A stretch of DNA of 7,090 bases. It comes from Bacteroidales bacterium. Its GTDB lineage: Bacteria; Bacteroidota; Bacteroidia; Bacteroidales; JALTDM01. Position numbers and translations under genes: made by a program. Positions 5,587 through 7,090 of the stretch are shown in pieces; within the stretch, counting starts at the first letter, position 1, and each line of letters begins with the position of its first letter. Below the pieces are notes generated by a model that saw nothing but the letters and a program-made list of their open reading frames with translations, had not been told where the DNA came from and searched no databases. The stretch is taken from the NCBI GenBank assembly GCA_026996635.1, contig JALWKH010000091.1, positions 1-7,090 of the forward strand, written 5' to 3'.

Positions 5587-7089
5587 TTATTCTTTATTGA
5601 AAATTATATAGCCGAAATTTATAATCACGCTTTGTTTTCTAAATGTTTTGTCCAGTACATTAAACGACAGCGAAACAGGACCGAATTTAGTGTGGTAAAC
5701 TATTGCAGCTTCGAATAACATATTGTAGTAGCTGAGCGGTTTAAGCGAAACTTCATTGTAATTTTTGGCAAAATGTTTTGATTCGGGAATGAAAATATTC
5801 GGATTCAGATGTAAGTAAATTCCTTTGTAAATATTGTAGTCAAGTGAAATGCCGCCTCCCATCCAAGATGGAGATCTGAAATCATACAGAAACATTGTTT
5901 TGGAATATTGTGTCGGTGCAAATTGGGTGTAATAGAATGAAGAGGAATAAAAATTCTCAAATTGAGGTTGGTTTGAGAAGTGGGCTGAAAATGAAGGTGT
6001 TATTAGTAGTTTGTTAAATTGTATAACTTTTTTGAATTCAAAATCAATGTAAGGCCAGTGGCGGGTTACCCTATAAGTTTGATAATGGCGTGATGAAGTG
6101 TTGCCTGCATAATAATTTTCCAATCCCCAAATATATCCTGCCGTAAGTGATGTTCTACTGCCTTTGGTCGGATACTGGAGGTAATCAAGTGTGTTTTTAT
6201 CGATTTGGAAAAAAGTATTTGTGTATGGGAAATAGGTTTCATCGGTGGTGTCGTCTATACTAAAATAAAGTGTTTGGTAATAACGGTTTATGTCGTTGTT
6301 AATGTGCAGGTTAATTGAAAGGTTGGTTTTGTTGTCGATCGCAAATGCCAGTTTACCGAATGTAGATGTGCTGTTGTGAATAATATATGAAGGATTGGTT
6401 TCGAGGAAGAACCATTCCGTATTTGAAGTAAAATAGTTGAATCTGTTGTAATTTATGCCGAGAAGTATGTAATACGGTATTTTCCCCGGGAATTCTATGC
6501 GGGATGTTAGTCCAACCGAATTATAAAATTTTCCGAAGTAAGAATTTAACCTGAACAAATAGCTTTTTGAAGAAAGAAAACGGTAATTCAGTTCCAAATA
6601 ACCTGTGGTAAATGTTCCGGTGGATACATTGCCGCCAAATTTAGCAGTAAAGTGTTTTTCGGGCTTTATGTAAAGGTTTATGTCGTAAAATCCTGTTTTT
6701 TTATTGTATTTTGCAATAGGCATAAGCATTGAAAACTGTCCGTCTTGCATAAGGCGGTAATAACCTTGCTTGAATTGCGACAGGGTGATTATCGTGTCTT
6801 TCCTATGCTTAAAATTTTGCATTACATATTTCTTTTGCAACTTGTTCAGGTTGGTAATGTTTATGTTTTTTATAAGGAGAGGTTTTTCTTCGGAATGAAA
6901 ATTTTTTCTCATTTGTTTTACTTGGATCGTATCACGGAATGATGAGATTATTTTTTTTATTGTATCTACTTGTGTCAGACCGTATTTATAGCCGAGGTCA
7001 ATTATTTCTTTTGCCTTGTCAAATTCAAAGACGGCATAGTTTTGCAGCCCGGGCGGTTCTAAAATAAATAAGTTGTGAAGAGTGTCGTA
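5587..7089 (-). CDS. Patatin-like phospholipase with POTRA-like segment and outer-membrane barrel, C-terminal part (5' end outside window)
   Basis: The minus-strand frame is open to the right edge, so the Met at 6912 is internal: 59 more in-frame residues precede it in the window, giving 500 in total. Numbered from the edge, residues 1-35 (FILEPPGLQNYAVFEF, then IIDLGYKYG) look like the end of a patatin domain. The Ser-Asp dyad (GxSxG and DG[GA]) would lie outside the window. Residues about 73-143 resemble a POTRA domain, from IKNINITNL to YDINLYIKP. From about 147 to 500 there are aromatic-rich alternating strands of a BamA/Omp85-like barrel (HFTAKFGGNV early, SVIINFGYIIF at the end). This matches the known patatin-POTRA-barrel architecture of type Vd-like proteins such as PlpD and FplA, in which a lipase is attached to or exported by its own barrel. 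Whether lipase activity is present cannot be judged. No terminator is visible between its stop and the convergent beta-helix gene. Confidence 0.86.
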   Translation of the reverse strand, partial: YDTLHNLFILEPPGLQNYAVFEFDKAKEIIDLGYKYGLTQVDTIKKIISSFRDTIQVKQMRKNFHSEEKPLLIKNINITNLNKLQKKYVMQNFKHRKDTIITLSQFKQGYYRLMQDGQFSMLMPIAKYNKKTGFYDINLYIKPEKHFTAKFGGNVSTGTFTTGYLELNYRFLSSKSYLFRLNSYFGKFYNSVGLTSRIEFPGKIPYYILLGINYNRFNYFTSNTEWFFLETNPSYIIHNSTSTFGKLAFAIDNKTNLSINLHINNDINRYYQTLYFSIDDTTDETYFPYTNTFFQIDKNTLDYLQYPTKGSRTSLTAGYIWGLENYYAGNTSSRHYQTYRVTRHWPYIDFEFKKVIQFNKLLITPSFSAHFSNQPQFENFYSSSFYYTQFAPTQYSKTMFLYDFRSPSWMGGGISLDYNIYKGIYLHLNPNIFIPESKHFAKNYNEVSLKPLSYYNMLFEAAIVYHTKFGPVSLSFNVLDKTFRKQSVIINFGYIIFNKE

Positions 7090-7090
7090 T

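Noticed and set aside
5585..5627. Inverted GATTAT/ATAATC pair near the convergent stops as a shared terminator
   Set aside because: The arms are AT-only apart from one pair, are separated by about 30 bases, and lack a T-run, so pairing would be too weak.
5479..5718. Plus-strand frame spanning the convergent junction
   Set aside because: It is out of frame with the beta-helix gene and antisense to the patatin-barrel gene, and shows no recognisable motif.

Overview
The window looks like chromosomal DNA of a low-GC member of the Bacteroidota, probably Bacteroidales or a related order. Three kinds of evidence agree. Three promoter candidates carry a perfect Bacteroidota -7 element (TAnnTTTG). 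Start codons are preceded by A/T-rich leaders without a clear Shine-Dalgarno sequence. Five of the six genes encode envelope proteins of types common in this phylum: SPII lipoproteins with Ig-like or beta-helix domains, an outer-membrane barrel of the PorT-like kind, and a patatin-barrel fusion.

Layout from left to right: the 3' end of a plus-strand outer-membrane beta-barrel gene (2-160) converges, across a 71-bp gap with no convincing terminator, on a minus-strand two-gene unit. In transcription order that unit is a lipoprotein glutaminyl-peptide cyclotransferase (2095-1019) followed 4 nt later by a class I SAM-dependent methyltransferase (1014-232). It has its own promoter (2116-2148), which lies just beyond a strong terminator (2158-2186). 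That terminator ends the next minus-strand gene, an acidic Ig-like lipoprotein (3132-2206). This lipoprotein is transcribed divergently from a second Ig-like lipoprotein (3257-4099) out of a 124-bp AT-rich region with a -7 box for each direction. A terminator hairpin (4124-4151) follows the second lipoprotein. Twelve bases after its T-run begins a third lipoprotein with a right-handed beta-helix (4164-5579). This converges, 7 bp apart, with the 3' part of a minus-strand gene for a patatin-like phospholipase fused to a POTRA-like segment and an outer-membrane barrel. Its 5' part lies beyond position 7090.

Functionally this is a cell-envelope neighbourhood rather than one pathway. The only closely coupled pair is the cyclotransferase and methyltransferase. 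The cyclotransferase fits the known tendency of Bacteroidota to have N-terminal pyroglutamate on exported proteins. The three other lipoproteins have no assignable ligand. I see no RNA genes, insertion sequences, CRISPR arrays or phage genes, and no gene-free stretch over 300 bases. I did not find a convincing undescribed system. The most useful observations concern start-site correction, the terminator placed against the beta-helix gene, the arginine-free lipoprotein, and the operon pairing of the cyclotransferase with a methyltransferase.
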